NCBI GenBank assembly: GCA_016927185.1
Contig: JAFGND010000085.1
Location: 1-32,558 of the forward strand
Length of the DNA stretch: 32,558 nt
DNA from: Candidatus Coatesiibacteriota bacterium
GTDB taxonomy: Bacteria; JAFGND01
Direction: 5' to 3'
Shown here in pieces: positions 7,640 through 16,337 of the stretch. Both the position numbers and the translations under genes were made by a program. Under the pieces are notes generated by a model, which was not told where the DNA came from, ran no database searches, and worked only from the letters and a program-made list of their open reading frames with translations. How positions within the stretch are numbered: the first letter of the stretch is position 1; every line of letters starts with the position of its first letter.

Positions 7640-9072
7640 TGAAAAAGCTAATATTCTTTTTAATTGCTTTATCATTCAGCAGTGTCTTCCCTGCAAAAAA
7701 AGCAGATAATCCTGACGCAAATCTTTCCTTTCTTGCTGACATGTATTTCACTTCAGACAGATATGACACTGAAGGGCCTTTGCATTATGATTTGTTTTTC
7801 GCACCAGGAATAAAACTTCATTACAAGGAGATTTACGATTTCGAGGCAAAAACCTATGTTGATACTACAAGGAAAATCTATCTTGGTGATATTTACGGTC
7901 ATTTCATGTCTGGAGATATTGATGAATATTATGAAGGATATGGATATTACAAGAGAAATGTCTATTTCTTCAATTCACCTTTATTGAGATTGACAAATAC
8001 TGACAGTCTCTCAAGGAACTTCAATAATCAGGGAGTGAAACTTCATGGATTTGGATTCTTCGGATTTGATATTGACTATCTTATGAACTATAACAATGAG
8101 GTCAGGGTAGATACAACAATTATTCCGAGAAGAAACAGCCATATGTTTCATCTTGACAGCCCTGAAATAAGAGGTATTTCTTTAGGTGGATATCTTTATT
8201 ATAATCAGGAGCTCAAGGAATTACAGAGATTATCAGGTTTCTATTTAAGCTTGAAACCTCCACGCATAGCTCGTTTTACAGGTCAGTTTGCCAAGGGAAG
8301 AACTTTCGAAAGTCATGGGAATGCATATGCAATGGAGATAAGCGAGGCAAAGATAAGATTGCAGAAAACTGGATCATATAATATAAGAATGCTTGGATAC
8401 AGCTATACTCCAGAGTACAGGAATTGCCTTGGAGATTCTTTGCAGAACACAATGGGAATGGATTACAATTCCTATTTTGCAATGAAGGATTATTTGATTG
8501 ACTTTCCAGTATATGTTCATGCTGAAAGACAGATTGATTATACAGAAAAAGCTCCCATTGCAAGATGGGCAGTTTATAATGGATTTGCTTATACGGGAGT
8601 ACGTCTTGGATTGCTAAATGGAGTTATGCCAGAGATTTACGGTTTTTATGAATGGCTGAAGGTGAAAGATGCTGGTGACCCTTCTGATGTAAGATATGAA
8701 AAGTATTCAGGTACAAGCACAGTTATTGCTTGCAGATTCCAGAATGAAAATCTAATGGTAAGACCTTTACTGAAATTCTACAAACCTTCACTAGAACAAC
8801 TCGAAGGAGGCATGGAAACGGATATCTCATTAGTCAAGGGTTTGAATCTCCTTGCCAGGGTGAATTTCCAGAATGACCTTGAAAAAAGGGATTATAGATA
8901 TTACTATATAGAAACCCGCTACCAGCTAAGGAATTGGGCATTACTCAGAATTGGATATGGTGACGAGAATTTCGGAGCAAACAGACCAATGGGAGAAGAT
9001 ATTTCCTGGTATTTCCTGTATGACAGACCCGTACAGCATAAATGGTTTGGAGAGGCAAGTTTCTATTTTTAG
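7639..9072 (+). CDS. Putative outer-membrane beta-barrel protein, function unknown
   Basis: A 477-residue protein with a signal peptide (MKKLIFFLIALSFSSVFPA). The mature chain is rich in Tyr, Phe and Gly with short alternating strands such as 'GFGFFGFDIDYLM', and it ends in phenylalanine (ASFYF), a common end for outer-membrane barrels. I do not recognise a family. ATG 7639 overlaps the upstream stop (TGATG) and follows GGAGAGGAA, so it is probably coupled to the PorV-like gene. Both may serve in the envelope as a pair. Confidence 0.7.
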   Translation: MKKLIFFLIALSFSSVFPAKKADNPDANLSFLADMYFTSDRYDTEGPLHYDLFFAPGIKLHYKEIYDFEAKTYVDTTRKIYLGDIYGHFMSGDIDEYYEGYGYYKRNVYFFNSPLLRLTNTDSLSRNFNNQGVKLHGFGFFGFDIDYLMNYNNEVRVDTTIIPRRNSHMFHLDSPEIRGISLGGYLYYNQELKELQRLSGFYLSLKPPRIARFTGQFAKGRTFESHGNAYAMEISEAKIRLQKTGSYNIRMLGYSYTPEYRNCLGDSLQNTMGMDYNSYFAMKDYLIDFPVYVHAERQIDYTEKAPIARWAVYNGFAYTGVRLGLLNGVMPEIYGFYEWLKVKDAGDPSDVRYEKYSGTSTVIACRFQNENLMVRPLLKFYKPSLEQLEGGMETDISLVKGLNLLARVNFQNDLEKRDYRYYYIETRYQLRNWALLRIGYGDENFGANRPMGEDISWYFLYDRPVQHKWFGEASFYF

Positions 9073-9077
9073 AGTTT

Positions 9078-10223
9078 ATGGGTATATTTGATAGTTTCAA
9101 GAGATCCTTGAAGGGATATGTTCCCTTGAAGAATGCTTTCACTCCTTTCAAGGCAGGTGGAATAGAGGCAAAAAACAGGTTTTTTCGCTCAGCTACCTGG
9201 CTTGGTCTTGCAGCTGAAAATGGTGAAGTAACTCAAGAATTAACAAAGAGATATAGCGACCTGGTTAGGGGTGATGTTGGCTTCATATGGACAGGACTTG
9301 TATCAGTATCCCCTGAAGGAGTCAACCTTCCAAGAATGCTGCAACTCCATTCGAAGCAACACATTGACTCTCTGGGAAGACTTGCAAGATCCATTACAAG
9401 GGCTGGTGGCAAGATAGGAATACAGTTAGCTCATGGCGGAGCAATGTCTAAGAGGGAATTCAATGGAAGAAAGCCTGTTTTAGCTCCTTCAGAAATAAGG
9501 GATCCGAGAACAAACGAGATAAAAGCTAATGAAATTTCAATACCGGAGATAATGAGGATAATTTCTGATTTCACTCATGCTGCAGGTGCTGCCAAAGCGA
9601 TGGGATTCAATGCAATACAACTTCACCTTGCACATGGTTTCCTGTTCAATCAATTTCTTTCTCCAAGATTTAACAAGAGATCGGATCAATATGGCGGGCA
9701 AAGAGATGGAAGAGCATTCATAATAAAACAGACACTGGAATATATAAGAAATGCTATTGGAAACGATTTTCCTATATGGGTAAAGATGAACTGTTCAGAT
9801 TTCGTTGCAAACGGACAGACCGAGGATGATGCTCTTTCTCTTGCATCTCATTTGATGGGATGGGGAGTGAATGGAATTGAGGTTTCTGGAGGAACTCCTG
9901 ATTCAGGCAAACTGGGACCATGCAGGGAAGTTTTCAAAACCATTGATGAAGCATATTTCCTTTCACTTGCCTTGAAAATAAAAAAGGTTTCCAGGTTACC
10001 TGTCATACTAGTTGGTGGAATTCGCTCTACAGGGATTATAGAGGATGTCTTGATTAAGGGAATTGATGGTATATCATTATCTAGACCGTTGATATGTGAA
10101 CCCTTACTTGTGAAGAGATTTTCTGAAGGAGATTTATCGCCATCCATATGCCTTTCATGTAATGAATGTTTCAGATACAGTTATGAAAGCGGAGCTGCTT
10201 GTGCACAATTTGTTGAAGAATGA
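9078..10223 (+). CDS. NADH:flavin oxidoreductase, Old Yellow Enzyme family
   Basis: A 381-residue TIM-barrel FMN enzyme expected to reduce activated C=C bonds using NAD(P)H. Diagnostic motifs are 'KNRFFRSAT' near the N-terminus, 'QLAHGG', and 'HLAHGFLFNQFLSP' followed by 'N.RSDQYGG'. 'VGGIRS' and 'GIDGISLSRPLICEP' form the phosphate-binding end. The C-terminus has four cysteines at residues 358, 361, 364 and 375 (CX2CX2CX10C). This recalls the 4Fe-4S motif of dienoyl-CoA reductase and trimethylamine dehydrogenase, but here the protein stops soon after and lacks their second nucleotide-binding half. ATG 9078 lies 5 bases after the previous stop; its ribosome binding site is weak. The substrate is unknown. 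Confidence 0.88.
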   Translation: MGIFDSFKRSLKGYVPLKNAFTPFKAGGIEAKNRFFRSATWLGLAAENGEVTQELTKRYSDLVRGDVGFIWTGLVSVSPEGVNLPRMLQLHSKQHIDSLGRLARSITRAGGKIGIQLAHGGAMSKREFNGRKPVLAPSEIRDPRTNEIKANEISIPEIMRIISDFTHAAGAAKAMGFNAIQLHLAHGFLFNQFLSPRFNKRSDQYGGQRDGRAFIIKQTLEYIRNAIGNDFPIWVKMNCSDFVANGQTEDDALSLASHLMGWGVNGIEVSGGTPDSGKLGPCREVFKTIDEAYFLSLALKIKKVSRLPVILVGGIRSTGIIEDVLIKGIDGISLSRPLICEPLLVKRFSEGDLSPSICLSCNECFRYSYESGAACAQFVEE

Positions 10224-10227
10224 TAAC

Positions 10228-11352
10228 ATGGACGTGTGTTGCCCATGGGAGAAAGAAGCCAGGGCTTATACCATAGAGAATATATACTGGTCTTTTATTT
10301 CTGAACTGGTAAAAGCAATGGTTCTTCTTGTATTCTATTTTTCTGCTTATTCAATGAATTTTGTTGAATATATTTCACAGCTTTTCAATGGAAACATATA
10401 TCTTGTTTTCTTCTTCTATTTTCTCATAACTTATTTAGGTGAAAGGATTTTAGACTTTTATTTTAATATGAAACTGAGTTACCTGATTGAACATAAATAT
10501 GGTTTTTCTGTAGAAACAATGGGTGCCTGGCTGAAGGATCAGGCAAAAGGATTGGGAGTAGGTTTCATAATCGGATTGATAGTAATTGCATTCCTGTTCA
10601 AGAGTTTTGATTTGTTTGGTAACTGGTGGTGGTTTCCTGCCTCAATGGGAATGATAGTATTTGCTGTAATACTTGCCAATTTATTCCCGATTGTCTTGAT
10701 TCCCTTGTTTTTCAAACTGACACCAATTGAGGATGAGGAATTGAAGGAATTGCTTACAAACCTGAACAGGAAAGCCGGTATTAAAGTGAAAGGCTTTCAC
10801 AGTATAAATCTTTCTAGCAAGACAATAAAACAGAATGCAATGCTGGCAGGATTATTCAACACAAAACGTGTTATCATAAGTGATACACTTCTTAATGAGT
10901 CATCAAGAAATGAAATCGAGGCGGTTATAGCACATGAACTGGGACATCATAAAGCAAAACACATGATAAAGAAGATATTTTTTTCATCCCTGCATATCTT
11001 GCTGCTTTTTGTTTTAATTGATTATTTCATGAAGTTTTTTATTCCAGAATTCCCGAATGATTTCAAGAAAACACTTGCAGGATTTCCATTGTTCATTGTA
11101 ATATCAATGATACTGGGAGTTATATTGAAACCTGTTTCTCTTTATATATCAAGGTTTTATGAAAGCAAGGCTGATGAACTCGCTCTTGAACTATGTTCAG
11201 ATCCTTCATCATTGTCACTCGTTCTCTATAAACTGGCAGAAAAGAACAAGGAATGGCTTTCTCCTCCATCATGGATTGTCTGGTTTATGTATGGTCATCC
11301 ACCAATGAAAGATAGACTGAAGAACTGCAGGAATAAGGAGAGAAATGCCTAG
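10228..11352 (+). CDS. M48 family membrane metalloprotease (Ste24/CAAX protease-like)
   Basis: A 374-residue integral membrane zinc peptidase. The zinc site is HELGHH near residue 235, with the third ligand Glu in 'ESKADELA' near residue 312. Several hydrophobic helices flank the site (about residues 25-70, 105-165 and 250-305). The N-terminal half and 'YGFSVETMGAWLKDQ' resemble Ste24-type CAAX proteases rather than HtpX. The end 'YGHPPMKDRLKN' is also typical, because M48 enzymes end with a 'HPP...R' motif. Start ATG 10228 is 4 bases after the preceding stop. It overlaps the next gene by 8 bases. In bacteria without prenylated CAAX proteins the role is probably membrane-protein quality control. 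Confidence 0.9.
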   Translation: MDVCCPWEKEARAYTIENIYWSFISELVKAMVLLVFYFSAYSMNFVEYISQLFNGNIYLVFFFYFLITYLGERILDFYFNMKLSYLIEHKYGFSVETMGAWLKDQAKGLGVGFIIGLIVIAFLFKSFDLFGNWWWFPASMGMIVFAVILANLFPIVLIPLFFKLTPIEDEELKELLTNLNRKAGIKVKGFHSINLSSKTIKQNAMLAGLFNTKRVIISDTLLNESSRNEIEAVIAHELGHHKAKHMIKKIFFSSLHILLLFVLIDYFMKFFIPEFPNDFKKTLAGFPLFIVISMILGVILKPVSLYISRFYESKADELALELCSDPSSLSLVLYKLAEKNKEWLSPPSWIVWFMYGHPPMKDRLKNCRNKERNA

Positions 11353-13021
11353 CCTTGTTTTCACTGACAGTTCTGGACAAGCAGTAAATCAGTCGCTTGA
11401 TGCTTTCCCATTCAAAATCGGAAGGGTTAGTGACAATAATATAGTGCTTCTTTCTGCAATTGTATCAAGATATCATGCCCAGATAGTAAAAGTTCAGGGG
11501 AAATATTACATAGAGGATCTTGAAAGCGTAAACGGTGTTTTCCTCAATGGCATAAGGGTTGCCAAAGTGGCTCTCAAGTACGGGGATCAGATAAAAATAG
11601 GCAACACTGTTTTCACATTCATGGAAACTGAGATTGCTGATGGATTTTCGACAACAACTGATGGTGATGAGGCTACTAACCAGGAAATCAAGGAATTCGA
11701 TTTGCATATAAGAAGACTTGAGGATATTTTCTTTCAGGTTTCACCATCACTATCCAGTCCCAAGATAAACATTGAAGCAAGCCAGCTTTTCCGTAAGTTA
11801 AACAGGAATTTCAAGAAACTGATAAAGGAAGCTGAAATAAGGCATACTTTATATGATGTTTCAAGGCTTATAGCAAGCGTATATGATATGCAGGTTCTGC
11901 TTAACCTGGTAATGGATCTGGCATTAAAGGCAATAAAAGCTGAGCGCGGATTTGTCTTGATGAAAAATGAAAAGGGAGATCTGGAAGTAAAAGTTGCAAG
12001 GCTGATGGAAGATGACATCAAGGAATTTGAGGGAGTTGGCATATCACAATCAATTGCAGGCAAGGTAGTAGAGAAAGGTGAACCGATACTCACTTTTGAT
12101 GCAGCAACTGATCCCAGATTTTCCAATCAGGAGTCAATAATATCTCACAATATCAAATCTGTGCTTTGTGTTCCATTGAAAGGAAGAGATGGTGAAACAT
12201 TTGGAGTTATCTATGCAGATAACAAGGGAGGACTTGAAAACAAGAAAGTTTTCAGGCAGGAGGATCTAGAGTTTTTTGTTGCTTTCGCTAATCAAAGTGC
12301 AATTGCCATAGAGAACGCCAGTTTGTATGAGAAAGTCAGAAAAGAAGAGCAGATGAGACTTACCCTTGCAAGATACCTTTCTCCTCAAATAGTAGAGCAG
12401 GTTCTTCATGCTCCAGGTGAAATGCAGCTTGGTGGTGTGAAAAAGCATGTAACTGTCTTGTTTGCAGATATAAGAAACTTCACCCCAACTACTGAGCAAG
12501 TTGATTCAAATCTACTCGTAACTCTTCTGAATGAGTATTTCACTATAATGACCCAGACAGTCTTTGAATTCGAGGGAACTCTTGACAAGTATCTGGGTGA
12601 TGGATTGATGGCAGTTTTCGGTGCTCCATTCAGTCATCCTGACGATGAGCTGCGAGCCATAAATTCAGCAATAAAAATGCAGTCTCTTGTAGAGAATCTG
12701 AAGAAAGGTTGGAAATCAAGAGGATTCTCAGATTTATTCAGCAGTGATTTCTATATTGGCATTGGTATATCAACAGGTGAAGTGATTTCAGGAAATATAG
12801 GGAGCTATAGTAGAATGGATTATACTGTAATAGGAGATACTGTCAATCTTTCAAGCAGGCTATCCCACATTGCATGCAAGGGACAGATACTGATAAGTGA
12901 GGATACTTACAAGTTTGTCAAAAACAGGATAGAAGTAAATGAACTGCCAATGCAGAAAATCAAAGGTAAGGAACACCAGATCAAGATTTATGAAGTAGTC
13001 TGTACAACAATCAGGAAATGA
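11345..13021 (+). CDS. FHA-GAF-class III adenylate cyclase
   Basis: A 558-residue signalling protein with three domains. An FHA domain (about residues 23-95) has the GR, 'SRYHA' and 'NGVFLNG' motifs that bind phosphothreonine. A GAF domain (about 175-322) binds an unknown small ligand. A class III nucleotide cyclase domain (about 360-540) has metal-binding Asp in 'FADIRNFT', 'KYLGDGLMAVFG', and 'DYTVIGDTVNLSSR'. The Lys and Asp at the usual substrate-specifying positions point to ATP rather than GTP, giving cyclic AMP. The domain order suggests that cyclase activity is gated by a protein kinase signal through FHA and a ligand through GAF. No kinase gene is nearby. AGGAG precedes ATG 11345, which overlaps the M48 gene. 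Confidence 0.92.
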   Translation: MPSLVFTDSSGQAVNQSLDAFPFKIGRVSDNNIVLLSAIVSRYHAQIVKVQGKYYIEDLESVNGVFLNGIRVAKVALKYGDQIKIGNTVFTFMETEIADGFSTTTDGDEATNQEIKEFDLHIRRLEDIFFQVSPSLSSPKINIEASQLFRKLNRNFKKLIKEAEIRHTLYDVSRLIASVYDMQVLLNLVMDLALKAIKAERGFVLMKNEKGDLEVKVARLMEDDIKEFEGVGISQSIAGKVVEKGEPILTFDAATDPRFSNQESIISHNIKSVLCVPLKGRDGETFGVIYADNKGGLENKKVFRQEDLEFFVAFANQSAIAIENASLYEKVRKEEQMRLTLARYLSPQIVEQVLHAPGEMQLGGVKKHVTVLFADIRNFTPTTEQVDSNLLVTLLNEYFTIMTQTVFEFEGTLDKYLGDGLMAVFGAPFSHPDDELRAINSAIKMQSLVENLKKGWKSRGFSDLFSSDFYIGIGISTGEVISGNIGSYSRMDYTVIGDTVNLSSRLSHIACKGQILISEDTYKFVKNRIEVNELPMQKIKGKEHQIKIYEVVCTTIRK

Positions 13022-13024
13022 TGA

Positions 13025-13744
13025 ATGATAAGCCTGTCTTTTAGTGAACTATTGATTATAATAGAAAAACTTGCTCTTGCTGCTGCCTTGGGAGCTTTGA
13101 TTGGACTAGAGAGAGATTCAAAAGGACGAGCAGCAGGACTGAGAACACAGATTCTGGTTTCACTTGGTTCAGCGCTTTTAATGATTCTTTCCATACATAT
13201 TGTTGATATAACAATATATAACTCATTACCAGAAGCATTGAGAACGGATCCAGGGAGAATAGCTGCCCAGATAATAACTGGCATAGGTTTTCTGGGAGCT
13301 GGTGCAATTATCAAATCAGGGATTAATGTAAGAGGGCTCACTACTGCCAGTTGCATATGGGTTTCTTCCGGAGTAGGAATGACATGCGGGATGGGATATT
13401 ACGAAATTGCAGCTATTGCCACTACTTTTGCAGTTTTTTCGCTTATTTTTCTTAACTACTTTGAAAGATACTACTCGAAAGATTCATGGAGAGAGCTTGT
13501 AGTGGAAGTGGAATATTCAGAAGATATAATAGATGAAGTTATAAAGGCTGTAAAGGAAAAGGATGTACTTATTCATTATTGTCAGTATACAAAAGACTTC
13601 AATACGAAAACAATAAGAATAATATTGAGCATAAAACTCCATGAAAAAGGGATAGTAGACAAGCAATCTCACAGGATAATTCAGAACCTGGAATCAAAAA
13701 TCACTGGATTGAAGAAAATTTCGTGGCTGCAGAAAAAGGATTGA
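13025..13744 (+). CDS. MgtC/SapB family membrane protein
   Basis: A 239-residue protein. The N-terminal 140 residues are four or five hydrophobic helices with the MgtC signature: 'GALIGLERD', then 'AAGLRTQILVSLGSALL' and 'GIGFLGAGAIIK', then 'GLTTAS.IWVS'. The last 90 residues form a soluble domain, as in longer MgtC proteins. MgtC homologues act in Mg2+ limitation and inhibit the F-type ATPase in some pathogens; here the role is inferred only. AGGA at 13013-13016 lies 8 bases before ATG 13025. The C-terminus overlaps the queC start by 22 bases. Confidence 0.9.
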   Translation: MISLSFSELLIIIEKLALAAALGALIGLERDSKGRAAGLRTQILVSLGSALLMILSIHIVDITIYNSLPEALRTDPGRIAAQIITGIGFLGAGAIIKSGINVRGLTTASCIWVSSGVGMTCGMGYYEIAAIATTFAVFSLIFLNYFERYYSKDSWRELVVEVEYSEDIIDEVIKAVKEKDVLIHYCQYTKDFNTKTIRIILSIKLHEKGIVDKQSHRIIQNLESKITGLKKISWLQKKD

Positions 13745-14415
13745 AAAGAGCAGTTGTCCTGCTTTCAGGTGGTCTAGATTCTTCTACCTGCTTGTTGATA
13801 GCAAAAAAAGATGGATTTCAGCCAATTGCATTGAGTTTTTTCTATAATCAGAGGCATGCGGTAGAGATTGAAATGGCTTCAAGACTTGCAATTTCTAATG
13901 AGGCAGAACATTTCATCTTGAATCTCCCGCTTGATGTAATAGGAGGAAGTGCATTGACTGATGATATTGATGTGCCTGAATCTGAGCCTTTAGATGGTGA
14001 AATACCGCTTACTTATGTTCCTGCAAGAAATCTCATTTTCCTCAGTCTTGCACTTGCTTTTGCTGAGACAAGAAATGCAGAGAGGATTTATATAGGAATA
14101 AACAGCCTTGATTTCTCTAATTATCCTGATTGCAGAATGGATTTTCTCAGTAAATTCAGTGAGATTTCTGTTTTGGCTACCAGGGCAGGAAGGGAAGGGA
14201 AGAAAATAGAAATAAAAGCCCCGCTTCAGAATATGAAGAAGTCAGAAATAGTAAAGCTAGCCGATGAGCTGGGACTTGATTTTTCGTTAACTAGCAGCTG
14301 CTATAATCCTGACAGGCAGGGATTAGCTTGCGGGGTTTGCGCCAGCTGCAGATTGAGAATCAAGGGTTTCAAGGAAGCTGGCATTCTTGACAAGATAAAC
14401 TATGAGAAACAGTAG
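13723..14415 (+). CDS. queC: 7-cyano-7-deazaguanine synthase QueC
   Basis: A 230-residue enzyme that converts 7-carboxy-7-deazaguanine to preQ0 with ATP and ammonia, in the queuosine pathway. The PP-loop motif SGGLDS is at residues 15-20, and 'YVPARNLIFLSLALAFAE' and 'GINSLDFSNYPDCR' are classic QueC sequences. Near the C-terminus four cysteines (SSCYNP...GLACGVCASCR) bind zinc. The start is GTG 13723, inside the end of the MgtC-like gene; TTG 13741 directly after AAAAAGGA is an alternative. No other queuosine gene is in the window. Confidence 0.95.
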   Translation: MAAEKGLKRAVVLLSGGLDSSTCLLIAKKDGFQPIALSFFYNQRHAVEIEMASRLAISNEAEHFILNLPLDVIGGSALTDDIDVPESEPLDGEIPLTYVPARNLIFLSLALAFAETRNAERIYIGINSLDFSNYPDCRMDFLSKFSEISVLATRAGREGKKIEIKAPLQNMKKSEIVKLADELGLDFSLTSSCYNPDRQGLACGVCASCRLRIKGFKEAGILDKINYEKQ

Positions 14416-14495
14416 CATCTCCATGATATATAAGCATAAAATATTATATAGCAATGCTTTACAGGGGCAATATACAAAACACTTGACTAAAATAC

Positions 14496-14520
14496 GGGCT
14501 TTTAGAATGAAGAGAAGCCC
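14496..14520 (+). other. Inverted repeat before the YicC operon
   Basis: GGGCTT (14496-14501) pairs with AAGCCC (14515-14520) with a 13-base loop. TTGACT at 14483-14488 is a candidate -35, but the only -10-like TAGAAT is 14 bases away. The element may be a weak terminator for queC or a leader hairpin for yicC; the sequence does not decide. Confidence 0.3.
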
Positions 14521-14547
14521 TAAAACAAGTTAAATCAAGGGATTGAA

Positions 14548-15432
14548 GTGCTTTACAGTATGACTGGAATTTCTACAGAACATTTATGTCTGGGATATAA
14601 TAATTACCAGATAGATCTTTATTCGCTTAACAGCAAGTATCTTGATATAAGACTCATATTACCTTCAGAAATAAGAGCACTTGAGTATAAAATTAACAAG
14701 TATCTTTCAGACAATCTTGCGAGAGGCAAGATAACTCTTTGCATAAGAAAACTGATGAACAAGAAACTGGATTACAGCAAGGATTATAATCTGGATTTCC
14801 TGAAAGAAATAAAGAAGGAGATTTGTTTTATTGCTGAATCTCTGGATTTGAATGAAGATATAAAGCTTGAGCTGGTTTTGAACAGGTATGATGACAAGAT
14901 TGCTGAGCTGAAGGATGAGATTGATGAGGAAATAGAGAAGGCATTATTCACTCAACTTGAGAAACAGGTGGCAAATCTCTGGCTGAGAAGGGAAGAAGAA
15001 GGAAGTGTATTAGAGAAAGATATTAAATCAATTCTTGAGGAAATAGCCGAAACTATAAATCATATAAGGGAAATAGAACCTGACAGACTAACAAGGCAGA
15101 GAAACAAGCTTAAAGAACAGATTTGTTCATTGATGGATTCTCAGGAAATCCCTGCAGAAAGACTGGAACAGGAAATAATTTTTTACGCAGAAAAACTGAG
15201 TATTCATGAAGAACTGATAAGGCTTTCTTCTCATATAAATCATTTCGAGGAAACTTTAAAGATTGAGAACAGGAAACTGAAAGGAAAGGAACTAACTTTT
15301 ATTTCCCAGGAAATGCTGCGTGAAATAAATACTGTATGCAGCAAAGCTAATGATCTTGATATAATAAGGTATTCAGTGCAGATCAAGTCATTGATTGACA
15401 AGATAAAAGAACAAATAGAAAACATAATTTAG
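14548..15432 (+). CDS. yicC: YicC family endoribonuclease
   Basis: A 294-residue protein of the YicC family (N-terminal YicC domain, about residues 1-150, and C-terminal DUF1732, about 210-294), reported as an endoribonuclease in E. coli. The family opening 'SMTG' is at residues 4-7, and the typical end 'REINTVCSKANDLDI' followed by 'VQIKSLIDKIKEQ' is present. The central part is a strongly charged coiled coil. The GTG start at 14548 follows AAGG with a 7-base gap and matches the family N-terminus. It begins a run of closely spaced genes: yicC, rpoZ, a SpoU methylase, lipA. Confidence 0.93.
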   Translation: MLYSMTGISTEHLCLGYNNYQIDLYSLNSKYLDIRLILPSEIRALEYKINKYLSDNLARGKITLCIRKLMNKKLDYSKDYNLDFLKEIKKEICFIAESLDLNEDIKLELVLNRYDDKIAELKDEIDEEIEKALFTQLEKQVANLWLRREEEGSVLEKDIKSILEEIAETINHIREIEPDRLTRQRNKLKEQICSLMDSQEIPAERLEQEIIFYAEKLSIHEELIRLSSHINHFEETLKIENRKLKGKELTFISQEMLREINTVCSKANDLDIIRYSVQIKSLIDKIKEQIENII

Positions 15433-15440
15433 GAGTTTAA

Positions 15441-15668
15441 ATGGAGAAAGAGAAACGCGATTTCAAGGCATTGACTTTTTTTCTGAATAAGTATGAAGCA
15501 GTCAATGTAATTTCAAAAGAGGCAAGACGACTAAATGCTATTGAACCAATATTCAGGCAATTTCCCTCAGACAAGAAGGTTACTGTTCTAGCTTTAGAAC
15601 GTTCTGCTGATGGTCTTGTCGGGAAAACGATTCCCGTGATTGTCGAGGAAGACAAAAAGAAGAAATAG
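15441..15668 (+). CDS. rpoZ: RNA polymerase omega subunit
   Basis: A 75-residue protein with the omega pattern: 'NKYEAVNVISKEARRLN' matches the 'N.ye.v.v...RAr.l' helix, and 'KVTVLALERSADGLVG' matches the 'k.tv.AL.Ei..G' end. Omega binds the beta-prime C-terminus and helps assemble RNA polymerase. The yicC-rpoZ context supports it, since many bacteria have yicC, gmk and rpoZ in order; gmk is missing here. ATG 15441 has AGGAG 6 bases upstream. The lysine-rich tail is unusual but within family limits. The assignment rests on these short motifs. Confidence 0.75.
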   Translation: MEKEKRDFKALTFFLNKYEAVNVISKEARRLNAIEPIFRQFPSDKKVTVLALERSADGLVGKTIPVIVEEDKKKK

Positions 15669-16337
15669 TTGACAGAAACTCTTCGTTTATTTTTACCAGG
15701 GGAAGAAGCTGTTTTAGAAAGCCTTGAATGGAAGAGAAAACCTGATAAAATCTATCTTGTCAAGGAATCTGACATTAGTAAACTGAGATCTTTCAGCAAT
15801 TTTCAGCTAGTTTCAGAGAGAATGCTGAGAAAACTTACTGAGCTCAAGACTTCCTCTTCAATGGCAGCAGAATTCAGCTGGAAAAGCACCAATATAAGAG
15901 ATTTTCCAGAAACAGGGAAATTCGTGCTGTTTGACAGAATTCAGGACCCCGGGAATGTAGGTTCAATGATAAGGACTTGCTTTGCTGCAGGTATATCAGG
16001 AATATTCTTGAGTCCAGAATGTGCAAAGCTTGCCAATCCCAAGACATTCAGAGCGTCAAGAGGAGCCTATTTTTTCATGAACATCCATGAAAAAACGAAT
16101 ATAGAAACAGCAAGAGATTTCATAACCAGGCATAATCTGAAAGTCTTTATTACACGCAAGAACAAAGGTAAGCTGTTCAGCCTTCCTGATAATTCCCTTT
16201 TGATAATGGGTAATGAGGCAAAAGGGGTAAGCAGGGAATACAATTCACTGGAGCATGACAATATATCTATTCCAATGAACGATGATTGCGATTCATTGAA
16301 TGTTTCAGTGTCATTGGGGATAATACTTTATGCTTGA
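15669..16337 (+). CDS. SpoU/TrmH family RNA 2'-O-ribose methyltransferase
   Basis: A 222-residue SPOUT-fold enzyme that methylates a ribose in rRNA or tRNA using S-adenosylmethionine. The three SpoU motifs are in order: 'DPGNVGSMIRT', 'LIMGNEAKGVS' and 'ISIPM...DSLNVSVSLGI', which together form the trefoil-knot cofactor site. Residues 1-85 are a short substrate-binding domain. The start is TTG 15669, directly after the rpoZ stop; no clear ribosome binding site is visible, so coupling is likely. The substrate site cannot be given. The stop overlaps the lipA start (TGATG). Confidence 0.92.
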   Translation: MTETLRLFLPGEEAVLESLEWKRKPDKIYLVKESDISKLRSFSNFQLVSERMLRKLTELKTSSSMAAEFSWKSTNIRDFPETGKFVLFDRIQDPGNVGSMIRTCFAAGISGIFLSPECAKLANPKTFRASRGAYFFMNIHEKTNIETARDFITRHNLKVFITRKNKGKLFSLPDNSLLIMGNEAKGVSREYNSLEHDNISIPMNDDCDSLNVSVSLGIILYA

